From Bacillota bacterium (GTDB lineage Bacteria > Bacillota > Clostridia > Christensenellales > Christensenellaceae): a stretch of DNA of 64,000 nt. Shown here piece after piece: positions 49,617 to 57,277 of this stretch. Location: positions 166,904 through 230,903 of the forward strand of contig JAEYKI010000024.1 of NCBI GenBank assembly GCA_023408315.1. Direction: 5' to 3'. A model generated the notes under the pieces. That model saw only the letters and a program-made list of their open reading frames with translations. It did no database searches and was not told the origin of the DNA. The translations under genes and the position numbers were made by a program. Numbering within the stretch: position 1 is the first letter of the stretch; each line of letters opens with the position of its first letter.

Positions 49617-50687
49617 ATGAAGAAAATCACCGTTATACTATCATTGGTACTGACAGCCGCATTTGCCCTGACGCTCATCGGCTGCTCTGCAAGCCCGGCT
49701 GCGTCCGCTTCTGCCGGCAGCGCGGCTCCGGCAACAAGCGCGGCGGCTTCCACAGCCGCAGCCAGCGAACCCGCTTCGGCCAGCCCGGCGGCTCCCGCTT
49801 CGGGCTTGGTGATCCGCTACGGGTATCAGCCCGGGCAGGCGCAGATCGTGATCGCGCAGCAGCAGGGCCTGCTGGAGAAGGAATTCGGCAAGGACGGCAT
49901 CGCGTTTGAGCTAAGCAAATTTGCTTCCGGCCCGGCTTTGATCTCCGCGATCACCGGCGGCTCGCTGGATTTCGGCCAGGTGGGCGACCAGCCCGCTATT
50001 CAGGCCAAGGCAAACAATGTGGATATTAAGGCAATCGGCGTATACACAACCACAGAAAAAGCAAACGGCCTGATTGTATCCGCCAAATCCGGCATTGCCA
50101 AAATTGAAGATTTAAAAGGCAAAAAAGTAGGCGTAACCATCGGCTCCACTGGCCAGCAGCTTCTGTACATTTACCTGAAATCCGTCGGCCTGAAGCCCAC
50201 AGACATCCAGCAGGTAAACCTGCAGCCCGGAGATATCGTGGCCGCGCTGGTTTCCGGCAACATTGACGCAGCGGTTACCTGGGAGCCGTATATCACGCTT
50301 TCTGTAGCCAAAGGCGCTGCCAAGCAGATTGTGGACGGCACAGGCTATAAAAAGGAAGTGGATGTGATCATTGGCACAGGCAAGTTTTTGCAGGCAAATC
50401 CGGACGTGACGGCCCGTATTCTGAAGGTTCTGGATGAAGCGCAGAAATGGATTGCGGACAACCGAGACGAAGCGCTGGCGATTGTCGCGAAAGACGCGGG
50501 TCTGGACCCCGCCGCCCTTGCGCCTGCGTATAACAAGGTAAACCTGGACATCCGCCTGACGGATGAAGATATCCAGTCCGTACGCGACACGGAAGCATTT
50601 TTGAAAGAGAACAACATCATCCGCACAGATGTGGACGTGGACAGCCTGATCGATATAAGCTATCTGCAAAAAGCGGGACTGAAATAA
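49617..50687 (+). CDS. ssuA: Sulfonate-type (SsuA/NitT family) ABC binding lipoprotein
   Basis: 356 residues. The lipobox Cys is at about residue 23 (LIGC), followed by a Ser/Ala-rich linker. The NMT1/SsuA-like fold shows IRYGYQPGQAQIVIAQQQGLLEKEFG, SGPALISAITGGSLDFGQVGDQPAI and DAAVTWEPYITLS. The pattern is aliphatic-sulfonate type rather than the TauA type encoded at 38408, so the cell probably imports two kinds of sulfonates. A long hairpin (50705-50735) and repeat copy 4 separate it from the permease gene. Confidence 0.85.
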   Translation: MKKITVILSLVLTAAFALTLIGCSASPAASASAGSAAPATSAAASTAAASEPASASPAAPASGLVIRYGYQPGQAQIVIAQQQGLLEKEFGKDGIAFELSKFASGPALISAITGGSLDFGQVGDQPAIQAKANNVDIKAIGVYTTTEKANGLIVSAKSGIAKIEDLKGKKVGVTIGSTGQQLLYIYLKSVGLKPTDIQQVNLQPGDIVAALVSGNIDAAVTWEPYITLSVAKGAAKQIVDGTGYKKEVDVIIGTGKFLQANPDVTARILKVLDEAQKWIADNRDEALAIVAKDAGLDPAALAPAYNKVNLDIRLTDEDIQSVRDTEAFLKENNIIRTDVDVDSLIDISYLQKAGLK

Positions 50688-50704
50688 ACCAACCAAATAG
50701 GACC

Positions 50705-50735
50705 TAGCCGGACCGGAGTTTATCCGGCCCGGCTA
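50705..50735 (+). other. Intra-operon hairpin
   Basis: TAGCCGGACCGGA/TCCGGCCCGGCTA, a near-perfect 13-bp stem with no T-run, between binding protein and permease. Probably an mRNA processing or stability element that keeps the binding protein abundant. Confidence 0.55.
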
Positions 50736-50742
50736 AATAAAT

Positions 50743-50800
50743 GGGATTCCAAAGGGACAATTGGCCCTTTGGCGGAGGCTTGGAGGCGAGCAGCCTCCAA
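50743..50800 (+). repeat. Dispersed intergenic repeat, type 1, copy 4
   Basis: GGGATTCCAAAGGGACAA, GGCCCTTTGGCGGAGG, TTGGAGGCGAGCAGCCTCC. The best-preserved copy: both hairpins are intact. It lies inside an operon, so it is transcribed. Confidence 0.8.
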
Positions 50801-50839
50801 TTATTCCAATAGGTTTGTCATTAAGGGAGGAACCTGCAC

Positions 50840-51643
50840 ATGCAGCCAGACAAAGTAAAACTGCCGGATACCGGGATCAGGAAGGGCAGGGTATCCAATA
50901 TCCTGCTGATATTCCTGACACCTGCGGCCGTGTTTGCCCTTTGGCAGATTTTCAGCAATGCGGGCTACATCAATCCGTCCGTTCTGCCGTCACCCAAAAC
51001 CATCTGGCTTACCATGCTGGGCATGGTGGAATCCGGGGAGCTGTTCCAGCATCTGGGGGTCAGCCTCCTGCGCGTTGTGCAAGGTTACGCTGTGGGCTGC
51101 GTTGCGGGCGTGGCGATTGGTATACTGATGGGGCTTGTAGGCAAAATCGAAAAGGCGCTGCTGCTGATATTCGGCATCGTGCGGCCTGTTCCCATCATTG
51201 CTTGGGTGCCTATTTTGATTTTATGGCTGGGGATCGGAGAGGTATCAAAGGTCACCGTGATCGCGTTCGGCACGTTTTTCCCCGTGCTTTTGAATACCAT
51301 ACACGGCATCCAGACGACGGACCGCCGGTTTCTGGAGGTTTCCCGCGTGCTGGAGAAAAACCGGAAAACAGTGCTCTTAAAGGTCGTGTTTCCCTCTGCA
51401 CTTCCAGCCATATTCACCGGCATGCGCATAGGCCTTGGGCTCGCGTGGATGAGCGTTGTGGGCGCGGAACTGATTGCGGCGTCGTCGGGAATCGGATACC
51501 TGATCTCCTACGCGGGGCAATTGTCTCAGCCGGACGTGATGCTGGTGGGCGTTTTCTCCATAGGCGTTGTGGGCCTGCTGATAGACATCGCTTTGCGGCG
51601 TTTGGAGAGATGGGCTTTAAAATGGAACGTAAAACAGGAATAG
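50840..51643 (+). CDS. ssuC: Sulfonate-type ABC transporter permease
   Basis: 267 residues, ribosome site GGGAGG. About six hydrophobic helices, with the EAA-type loop SRVLEKNRKTVLLKVVFPSALP and MRIGLGLAWMSVVGAELIAASSGIG typical of SsuC/TauC. It pairs with the ATPase gene 10 nt downstream. Confidence 0.9.
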   Translation: MQPDKVKLPDTGIRKGRVSNILLIFLTPAAVFALWQIFSNAGYINPSVLPSPKTIWLTMLGMVESGELFQHLGVSLLRVVQGYAVGCVAGVAIGILMGLVGKIEKALLLIFGIVRPVPIIAWVPILILWLGIGEVSKVTVIAFGTFFPVLLNTIHGIQTTDRRFLEVSRVLEKNRKTVLLKVVFPSALPAIFTGMRIGLGLAWMSVVGAELIAASSGIGYLISYAGQLSQPDVMLVGVFSIGVVGLLIDIALRRLERWALKWNVKQE

Positions 51644-51653
51644 AGGGACTAAA

Positions 51654-52430
51654 ATGCCAGGTAGCATGATACAAATCAAAGACCTGAATATTTCATTTAA
51701 AATAGATGGCGGAGCAGTGGACGTTCTGCACGATATTGACCTTAATGTTGATAAAAACGAATTTATATGCATCGTGGGCGCGAGCGGCTGCGGCAAGAGC
51801 ACGCTTCTTCGGATCATTGGCGGCTTGGAGCGCGGGTACACCGGCGACGTGCTGTTTAAAGGCGAGCCTGTAGTAAAACCCGGAATTGACAGGGGCATTG
51901 TTTTTCAGGAAGCGCGGCTGTTTCCGTGGCTCACGGTTGAAAAAAACATTGCGTTCGGGCTGCCCGACAATACCGATCCCAAAGTACTCCGCGAACAGGT
52001 GGACGCGCATCTTGCCCTGGTGGGGCTGGAGAAGTTCGCAAACGCGTATCCGCACCAGCTTTCGGGCGGCATGCAGCAGCGGGCGAGCATTGCGCGGGCC
52101 CTGGTAAACAGGCCGGACGTGCTGCTGCTGGACGAACCGTTCGGCGCGCTGGATGCGTTTACGCGTATCACCATGCAGCAGGAGATACTGAAGATATGGG
52201 AACAGGAAAAAACGACCATGATTCTGGTAACGCATGACATCGACGAAGCCGTGTTTCTGGCGGATCGGGTAGTGCTGATGTCCCGCCGCCCCGGAACCAT
52301 CAAACAGATTGTTGCGAATCCATCTCCGCGGCCAAGAAAGCGGAGCGGGCAGGAGTATATCCGCCTGCGCAACCAGATTTACCAGGAATTCTTTGCGGAA
52401 TTTGAAACGGATATCGAATACTTTATATAA
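51654..52430 (+). CDS. ssuB: Sulfonate-type ABC transporter ATPase
   Basis: 258 residues. Walker A GASGCGKST, Q-loop region VFQEARLFPWLTVEKNI, signature LSGGMQQR, Walker B LLLDEPFGALDAF and switch VTHDIDEA match the SsuB/TauB subfamily. GAGGGA precedes the ATG. The second radical SAM gene follows after 17 nt in the same operon, so transport and radical chemistry are genetically linked. Confidence 0.92.
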   Translation: MPGSMIQIKDLNISFKIDGGAVDVLHDIDLNVDKNEFICIVGASGCGKSTLLRIIGGLERGYTGDVLFKGEPVVKPGIDRGIVFQEARLFPWLTVEKNIAFGLPDNTDPKVLREQVDAHLALVGLEKFANAYPHQLSGGMQQRASIARALVNRPDVLLLDEPFGALDAFTRITMQQEILKIWEQEKTTMILVTHDIDEAVFLADRVVLMSRRPGTIKQIVANPSPRPRKRSGQEYIRLRNQIYQEFFAEFETDIEYFI

Positions 52431-52447
52431 AGAAAGGAAGTACGGAC

Positions 52448-53677
52448 ATGCCCGAAACAGCGCCGCTTACCCTGCGGCAAGTGATAGAAAAATACCCGGA
52501 CGTATCGCCATATACCATCATCAAGACGGATGTGCAGCGCAGGACGGTTACGTATACGCCCGCGGCCTTGGCCGCGGTGGACCCGTCCGTTCATCAGGTG
52601 GAATACATTGGGTACAATGTGAACCTGAAAGAAACGGCAATCCCGTGCTCTCTCTTGCTTCGGGACGGTTCTTCCGTGCTGTCCGCGCCCTTTCCCACCA
52701 AGAAGAAGCCCTATGTGGTGGACGTGGTGGACGGCAAAACGGTATTGACGGACGACGGGGAAGTGATCGAAGAGGTCTTCTACTGGCACAAGCCGGATTA
52801 TTACAATAAAACCACCTCATCAGGGCGCCCCATGTGGCAACTGGTGGGAGCCCGGCCCCAGCGGCTGGATATTAACCCGTACAACTACTGCCATTTTTGG
52901 GACAACGGAAAGGGCTGCAAATACTGCTCCATTGCCTCCAACTACCAGAAGCACAAAAACGAGCGGGAACTGCTGCTTCCGGCTGCCGAGATTGCGGAAA
53001 CCGTGGGGGAGGCGCTGAAACAGCCAGGACGTTTTGCCTACCTGCTTTTAACGGGCGGTTCCATCACGGGCGGGCAGGAAGCGTTTGACGCGGAAGTAGA
53101 CAATTATATTGAAATATTGCAGGCGATCGGCGAGAACTTCAATACCAAGCGGTTCCCAAGCCAACTGATCGGGACCGCATTCAATGAAAAGCAGTTGGAG
53201 AGGCTGCACGAGAAAACCGGGCTTATGTCCTACACATCGGACATTGAGGTTTTAAATGAAGAAAAATTCAACTGGATCTGCCCTGGCAAGGCGGAGTGGA
53301 TCGGGTACAAGGAATGGAAGCGCCGCCTGTCCGCGGCTGTGGAGATATTTGGCCGCGGGTATGTGAACACCGGCATTGTGGGCGGTGTGGAGCTGGCCAA
53401 ACCGCACGGCTTCAAGACAGAGGAAGAGGGTCTTGCCGCCACGCTGGAGGAGGCCGAAAGCCTGGCAGAGCTGGGGATATCCACGGTGTACTGCCTGTGG
53501 AACGTGCTGCCAGGCACCGTGTTTCAGGACCAGGAAAATGCGTCGCTGGAATACTATGTGCGCCTGGGGCGGGGCCTGCAGGCGCTGCGCCAGAAATACG
53601 GCATCTCCATCGACATGGACGATTACCGCAGGTGCGGAAACCATCCGGATTCCGACCTGGCGCGCTGCAATTTGTAA
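52448..53677 (+). CDS. Radical SAM protein with CX8CX2C motif, paralogue 2
   Basis: 409 residues. Same plan as the protein at 47680: a leading domain (LRQVIEKYPDVSPYTIIKTD corresponds to TYKEVVEKYSDVSPFVILKAD), C148/C157/C160 in NYCHFW...GCKYC, GYVNTGIVGGVELAKP, and the identical ending YGISIDMDDYRRCGNHPDSD. I judge the two to be well over half identical. Retention of two copies in one operon suggests either a heterodimer or two related substrates. It is followed 16 nt later by the PLP enzyme gene. Confidence 0.8.
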   Translation: MPETAPLTLRQVIEKYPDVSPYTIIKTDVQRRTVTYTPAALAAVDPSVHQVEYIGYNVNLKETAIPCSLLLRDGSSVLSAPFPTKKKPYVVDVVDGKTVLTDDGEVIEEVFYWHKPDYYNKTTSSGRPMWQLVGARPQRLDINPYNYCHFWDNGKGCKYCSIASNYQKHKNERELLLPAAEIAETVGEALKQPGRFAYLLLTGGSITGGQEAFDAEVDNYIEILQAIGENFNTKRFPSQLIGTAFNEKQLERLHEKTGLMSYTSDIEVLNEEKFNWICPGKAEWIGYKEWKRRLSAAVEIFGRGYVNTGIVGGVELAKPHGFKTEEEGLAATLEEAESLAELGISTVYCLWNVLPGTVFQDQENASLEYYVRLGRGLQALRQKYGISIDMDDYRRCGNHPDSDLARCNL

Positions 53678-53693
53678 ACAGGAGTTGGCATAT

Positions 53694-55010
53694 ATGAATT
53701 TTCCGCAAACCGGAAGCACAAAAGAAGAGCTGTTTGGGCGTATGGACACCTTAAAAGAGCGGGACGGCAACTGGCGGGCAGGCAAAACGTGGAGCCTGGT
53801 GTATTACGCGGGGGAAGAAGTTACAAAGGTGGCGGAGGAAGCTTACCTGCGCTACTTCCATACCAATGCCCTGAACCCGTCCGTTTTCAACAGCCTGCGG
53901 CAGTTTGAAAACGAGATCATCTCCATGGTATCCGATCTGCTGCATGGGGACGAGAACACGGCGGGGAGCCTGACCTCCGGCGGGAGCGAGAGCATTTTGA
54001 TGGCGGTGAAAACCTACCGGGACGAGGCGCGCACATTGCACCCGGAGATCACCGAACCGGAGATGGTGCTGCCTATATCCGCGCACGCTTCCTTTGAAAA
54101 AGCCGCGCATTACTTTGGCGTAAAACCCGTGCATATACCTTTAACGGGAGAATACAAGGCGGATGTGGAAGCCGCCGCACGCGCGATCACCAAAAATACG
54201 ATATTGATGGTGGGGTCTGCGCCCGCGTATCCGCAGGGTGTTGTGGATCCGATCGAAGACCTGGCAAAGCTGGCGCTGGATCACGGGATACGCTTCCATG
54301 TGGACGCCTGCCTGGGAGGCTTCATTCTTCCCTTTGTGCGGGACCTGGGGTACGATGTGCCGCCGTTTGATTTTTCCATTCCCGGCGTAACCTCCATATC
54401 CGCGGACCTGCACAAATACGGTTACGCGGCCAAGGGCGCGTCCACCGTGCTGTATAAAAATGCAGACATTCGCCGCCATCAGTATTTCGCCTATGCCGGT
54501 TGGCCGGGCGGGCTGTTTGTATCTCCTTCCGCAACGGGCACGCGTCCCGGCGGCGCGATTGCCGCGGCCTGGGCTGTATTGCAATATCTGGGACGGGAGG
54601 GGTATTTAAAGCTTGCCGGGGATGTGATGCAGACAACCAGGCAGTTGATTGATGGGATCGACGCGATCCCCGGGCTGTATGCGCTCGGCAAACCGGAGGC
54701 GTCCGTGTTTGCGGTGGCATCCGATACGGTGAACGTACACGCGCTGTCGGACCGGCTGGAGGCCTTGGGCTGGGTGATTGACCAGCAGACAAATCCCTCC
54801 TGCCTGCACTTTATGGTGACGCCTGCGCACAGGGAAATCGCCGGCTTGTTTCTGGAGGATCTGCAAAAGGCAATGGAAGATTTGAAAAACAACCCCGCAC
54901 CCGAAACGGAGGGAAGCGCCGCTATTTATGGTATGAGCGGCAGGGTTCCCCAGGAGCAGGTGGAGGAATACCTGGCCCAGACGCTGAGCGGCTGGATGCA
55001 AAAGGAGTAA
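53694..55010 (+). CDS. PLP-dependent group II decarboxylase/sphingosine-1-phosphate lyase-like enzyme
   Basis: 438 residues, ATG at 53694 after AGGAG. Fold-type I PLP enzyme: TSGGSESILMAVKTYRD (cofactor phosphate loop), SAHASFEKAAHYFGV with the ring-stacking His, D204 in HVDACLGGF and the Schiff-base K241 in DLHKYGYAAKGAS. The sequence is nearer to sphingosine-phosphate lyase-type members than to glutamate decarboxylase. Both Cbeta-Cgamma cleavage and amino-acid decarboxylation occur in this group. In a sulfonate operon, cysteate or homocysteate are possible substrates (inference). Confidence 0.83.
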   Translation: MNFPQTGSTKEELFGRMDTLKERDGNWRAGKTWSLVYYAGEEVTKVAEEAYLRYFHTNALNPSVFNSLRQFENEIISMVSDLLHGDENTAGSLTSGGSESILMAVKTYRDEARTLHPEITEPEMVLPISAHASFEKAAHYFGVKPVHIPLTGEYKADVEAAARAITKNTILMVGSAPAYPQGVVDPIEDLAKLALDHGIRFHVDACLGGFILPFVRDLGYDVPPFDFSIPGVTSISADLHKYGYAAKGASTVLYKNADIRRHQYFAYAGWPGGLFVSPSATGTRPGGAIAAAWAVLQYLGREGYLKLAGDVMQTTRQLIDGIDAIPGLYALGKPEASVFAVASDTVNVHALSDRLEALGWVIDQQTNPSCLHFMVTPAHREIAGLFLEDLQKAMEDLKNNPAPETEGSAAIYGMSGRVPQEQVEEYLAQTLSGWMQKE

Positions 55011-55012
55011 AT

Positions 55013-55537
55013 ATGGAGAACGTAAAAAAAGAGTATACCATCAGGCAGGCGACTGTTGAGGACGTACCCTTGGCGATTGAATTCCGCCAAAAACTGTTTG
55101 CGGAGATGGGCGTACCAAACGAAGCGTTTATAGACAACGTATACGGGCAGCTTACGGAAATATACAGGGATTTATATACTAAAGAAGAGATCGTCCACTT
55201 TATCGCGTATGACGGAGAGCGGCCCGCAGCCGCTGCGGGCGCGCTTATAAAGTGTGATTTTCCTTACTATCTTTTTAAGCCGGGAAAGTATGGATGGATC
55301 ATAGACGTATTTACCAATCCGTTTCATCGCGGACGCGGGCTGGCCGCGCAACTTATTGAGCGTACGCACGAATGGCTGGTTGCAAAAGGCGTGCAGGAGG
55401 CAAAGCTTATTTCCGCCGGAGCGGAAGCACGGCGGCTGTATGAACGCCTGGGGTACAGAGCCACCTGGGAGATGAGCATGAATCTTACAAAGCAGCCGAC
55501 ATATAACGAATTTATAGACGCGCGGCCTGCAGAATAA
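55013..55537 (+). CDS. GNAT-family N-acetyltransferase
   Basis: 174 residues, only 2 nt after the PLP enzyme gene, so translationally linked. The acetyl-CoA site HRGRGLAAQLIERTHEWL and the C-terminal AEARRLYERLGYRATWEM are clear GNAT features. The substrate may be an amine produced by the upstream decarboxylase-like enzyme, for example in detoxification or conjugation (inference). It is the last gene of the operon. Confidence 0.88.
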   Translation: MENVKKEYTIRQATVEDVPLAIEFRQKLFAEMGVPNEAFIDNVYGQLTEIYRDLYTKEEIVHFIAYDGERPAAAAGALIKCDFPYYLFKPGKYGWIIDVFTNPFHRGRGLAAQLIERTHEWLVAKGVQEAKLISAGAEARRLYERLGYRATWEMSMNLTKQPTYNEFIDARPAE

Positions 55538-55588
55538 GTTTGGCCCGCAATGCGTAAACCAAGGCTTTGGGCTGCTTTGCCAGCAAAT

Positions 55589-55623
55589 AAGCCCCCAAAA
55601 AGCTGCCGCTTTTTGGGGGCTTT
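55589..55623. terminator. Bidirectional terminator
   Basis: AAGCCCCCAAAAAG/CTTTTTGGGGGCTTT between the sulfonate operon and the convergent ABC-2 exporter genes. Confidence 0.9.
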
Positions 55624-55630
55624 ATACCGG

Positions 55631-56383
55631 TCATTCGGTTGCTTTTTTCATGGTGCGCATGCCCCACCAGAAGGCCAGCACAGCCAGCACGCCCAGCAGA
55701 AGAAAGCCCTGCCATACTCCCGGGTTGGACAAGTCTCCGTTGAATATGGCGCGCGAAGTGTCCACCATGTATCTCATGGGATTGAACCAGCTTGCATTTA
55801 TCAGCCATGCGGGCGCCAATGAGAGCGGCAGCAGCACGCCGGATAAAAGCATCATGGGCTGCGCCAGCACATTGAGGATAGGCCCAAGCGCGTCCTCCGA
55901 TTTTGTGGTGAACGCAAGCGCGTAGGAAAACGTTGCCATAAAAACACCTATCAATATCATCAGGGCTACTGTGAGCAGCACGCCGGTTGCAGAGATGGCA
56001 AGGCCCAGGGGCAGGGCGAGAACGATCACAATGAATACCTGCAGCAATAGCGTAGCAACATCGCGCGCCACCATGCCCAGCAGCAGAGAAACCCGGCTGG
56101 CCGTTGTAACGCGCAGGCGTTCAATAACGCCCGAACGAAGCCACTCAATTACGCTGAACCCCGCAAACATGGCGCTGAACAGGCTGACCGTTACCAAAAG
56201 CCCCGGCGTAAACTGGTTGATGGGGCTCACCGGGCCGCCTCCAAGCACGTTTTGCAGCAGGGGTGCAAACAGGTACAGGTAGCAGACCGGTTGAAAAAGG
56301 GAGGCCAGAATCCACGCCGGGTTGCGGACCAGCAACTTTTCATAATGGGTAAACAATACCCAGGTTTCTTTAAAAACGTTCAT
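55631..56383 (-). CDS. ABC-2 type exporter permease (DrrB-like)
   Basis: 250 residues with six hydrophobic helices and the ABC-2 membrane signature near the end (LAQPMMLLSGVLLPLSLAP, NPMRYMVDTSRAIF), as in daunorubicin-resistance DrrB and related drug or lipid exporters. It starts right after the stop codon of the ATPase gene. Because that ATPase is truncated, this permease may have no working partner encoded locally. Confidence 0.88.
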   Translation of the reverse strand: MNVFKETWVLFTHYEKLLVRNPAWILASLFQPVCYLYLFAPLLQNVLGGGPVSPINQFTPGLLVTVSLFSAMFAGFSVIEWLRSGVIERLRVTTASRVSLLLGMVARDVATLLLQVFIVIVLALPLGLAISATGVLLTVALMILIGVFMATFSYALAFTTKSEDALGPILNVLAQPMMLLSGVLLPLSLAPAWLINASWFNPMRYMVDTSRAIFNGDLSNPGVWQGFLLLGVLAVLAFWWGMRTMKKATE

Positions 56384-56968
56384 TTATTTAATCTCCTTGT
56401 CACCGTTTTGTATGGAATGGCCCGTTGTTTTCAAGAACACTTCGTCCAGCGTGGGCCTGCTCATTTCAACGGTGCGCACGGCAATACCCGCGTCCGATAT
56501 TTGGGACAGTATGGCGGGCAGCGCCTTATCTCCGGCTTCCACATAAAGCTTCATTTTATTGCGCTCAAACTGTATTTCAATAACGTCCCTGCGTTCGCAG
56601 AGGAGGGACCGGGCGTTTTCCAGGAGCGCGTTTTCTATACCCACCTCAATAATATCTCCGGATATCTGGCGCTTCAATTCCAGCGCCGTGCCCTGCGCGG
56701 CCACGCTGCCGTGATCCATAATACAGATGGTATCGCAGAGCGTATCCGCCTCGTCCAGGTAATGGGTGGTTAAAAATACAGTGATGCCTTCCCGGCGCAG
56801 TTCCCGGATTGTCTCCCAAAAGTTCGCACGGGAAGTGGGGTCAAGGCCCGTTGTCGGTTCGTCCAGGAACAGAAGCTCCGGATTGTGCATCACGCCAAGC
56901 CCCAGGTCCACATGCCTGCGCTGGCCGCCCGAATAAGTAACCACCCTGCGGTGGCAATATTCTTCCAC
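56384..56968 (-). pseudogene. ABC exporter ATPase (DrrA-like), 5' truncated
   Basis: Only the C-terminal part remains (about 194 residues from a GTG at 56968). Signature YSGGQRRH, Walker B LLFLDEPTTGLDP, switch TTHYLDEADTL and the DrrA-like C-terminal domain are present. The Walker A, Q-loop and helical region that should precede them are absent. The homologous frame can be followed upstream for only a few codons (roughly VNVEEY) before a stop, where AT-rich foreign DNA begins. An intact family member has about 310-330 residues. The missing part is not found before 64000, so the gene was cut by an insertion or deletion. Confidence 0.85.
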
Positions 56969-57277
56969 ATTGACTAAATGAACAATAGGAACGGTATGAT
57001 AAAACTATAAGTGCTAAATATTGTAATTAATTGTAGATTGGTGTATATTATAGGAGCATTTAATAATTTCGATTTAATAAATACAGGGTTTGGAGTTTGA
57101 CTTTAATCGGCAACTGGTGAAACGAACATTAACCTGCTACTAATGACTATACTGCGAAGTTGGAGAAACATAAATTAGCCCGCTTTTGAGTACGAAATGA
57201 CCATAATGTGTTGTTGGCAAAGGAACTCCGTAAGAATTGGGAGGGACAACAACTTATTAATAACTAAGGAGGTATAT

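Noticed and set aside
47680..53677. Alkanesulfonate monooxygenase-type sulfonate use
   Set aside because: No SsuD, SsuE or TauD homologue is encoded in the region; the flavin-fold protein at 49116 is too small and lacks monooxygenase features.
57125..57153. Promoter for the TIR genes with -10 TATACT at 57148
   Set aside because: The sequence 17 nt upstream (AACATT) is a poor -35 box; the real start may be elsewhere in 57000-57270.
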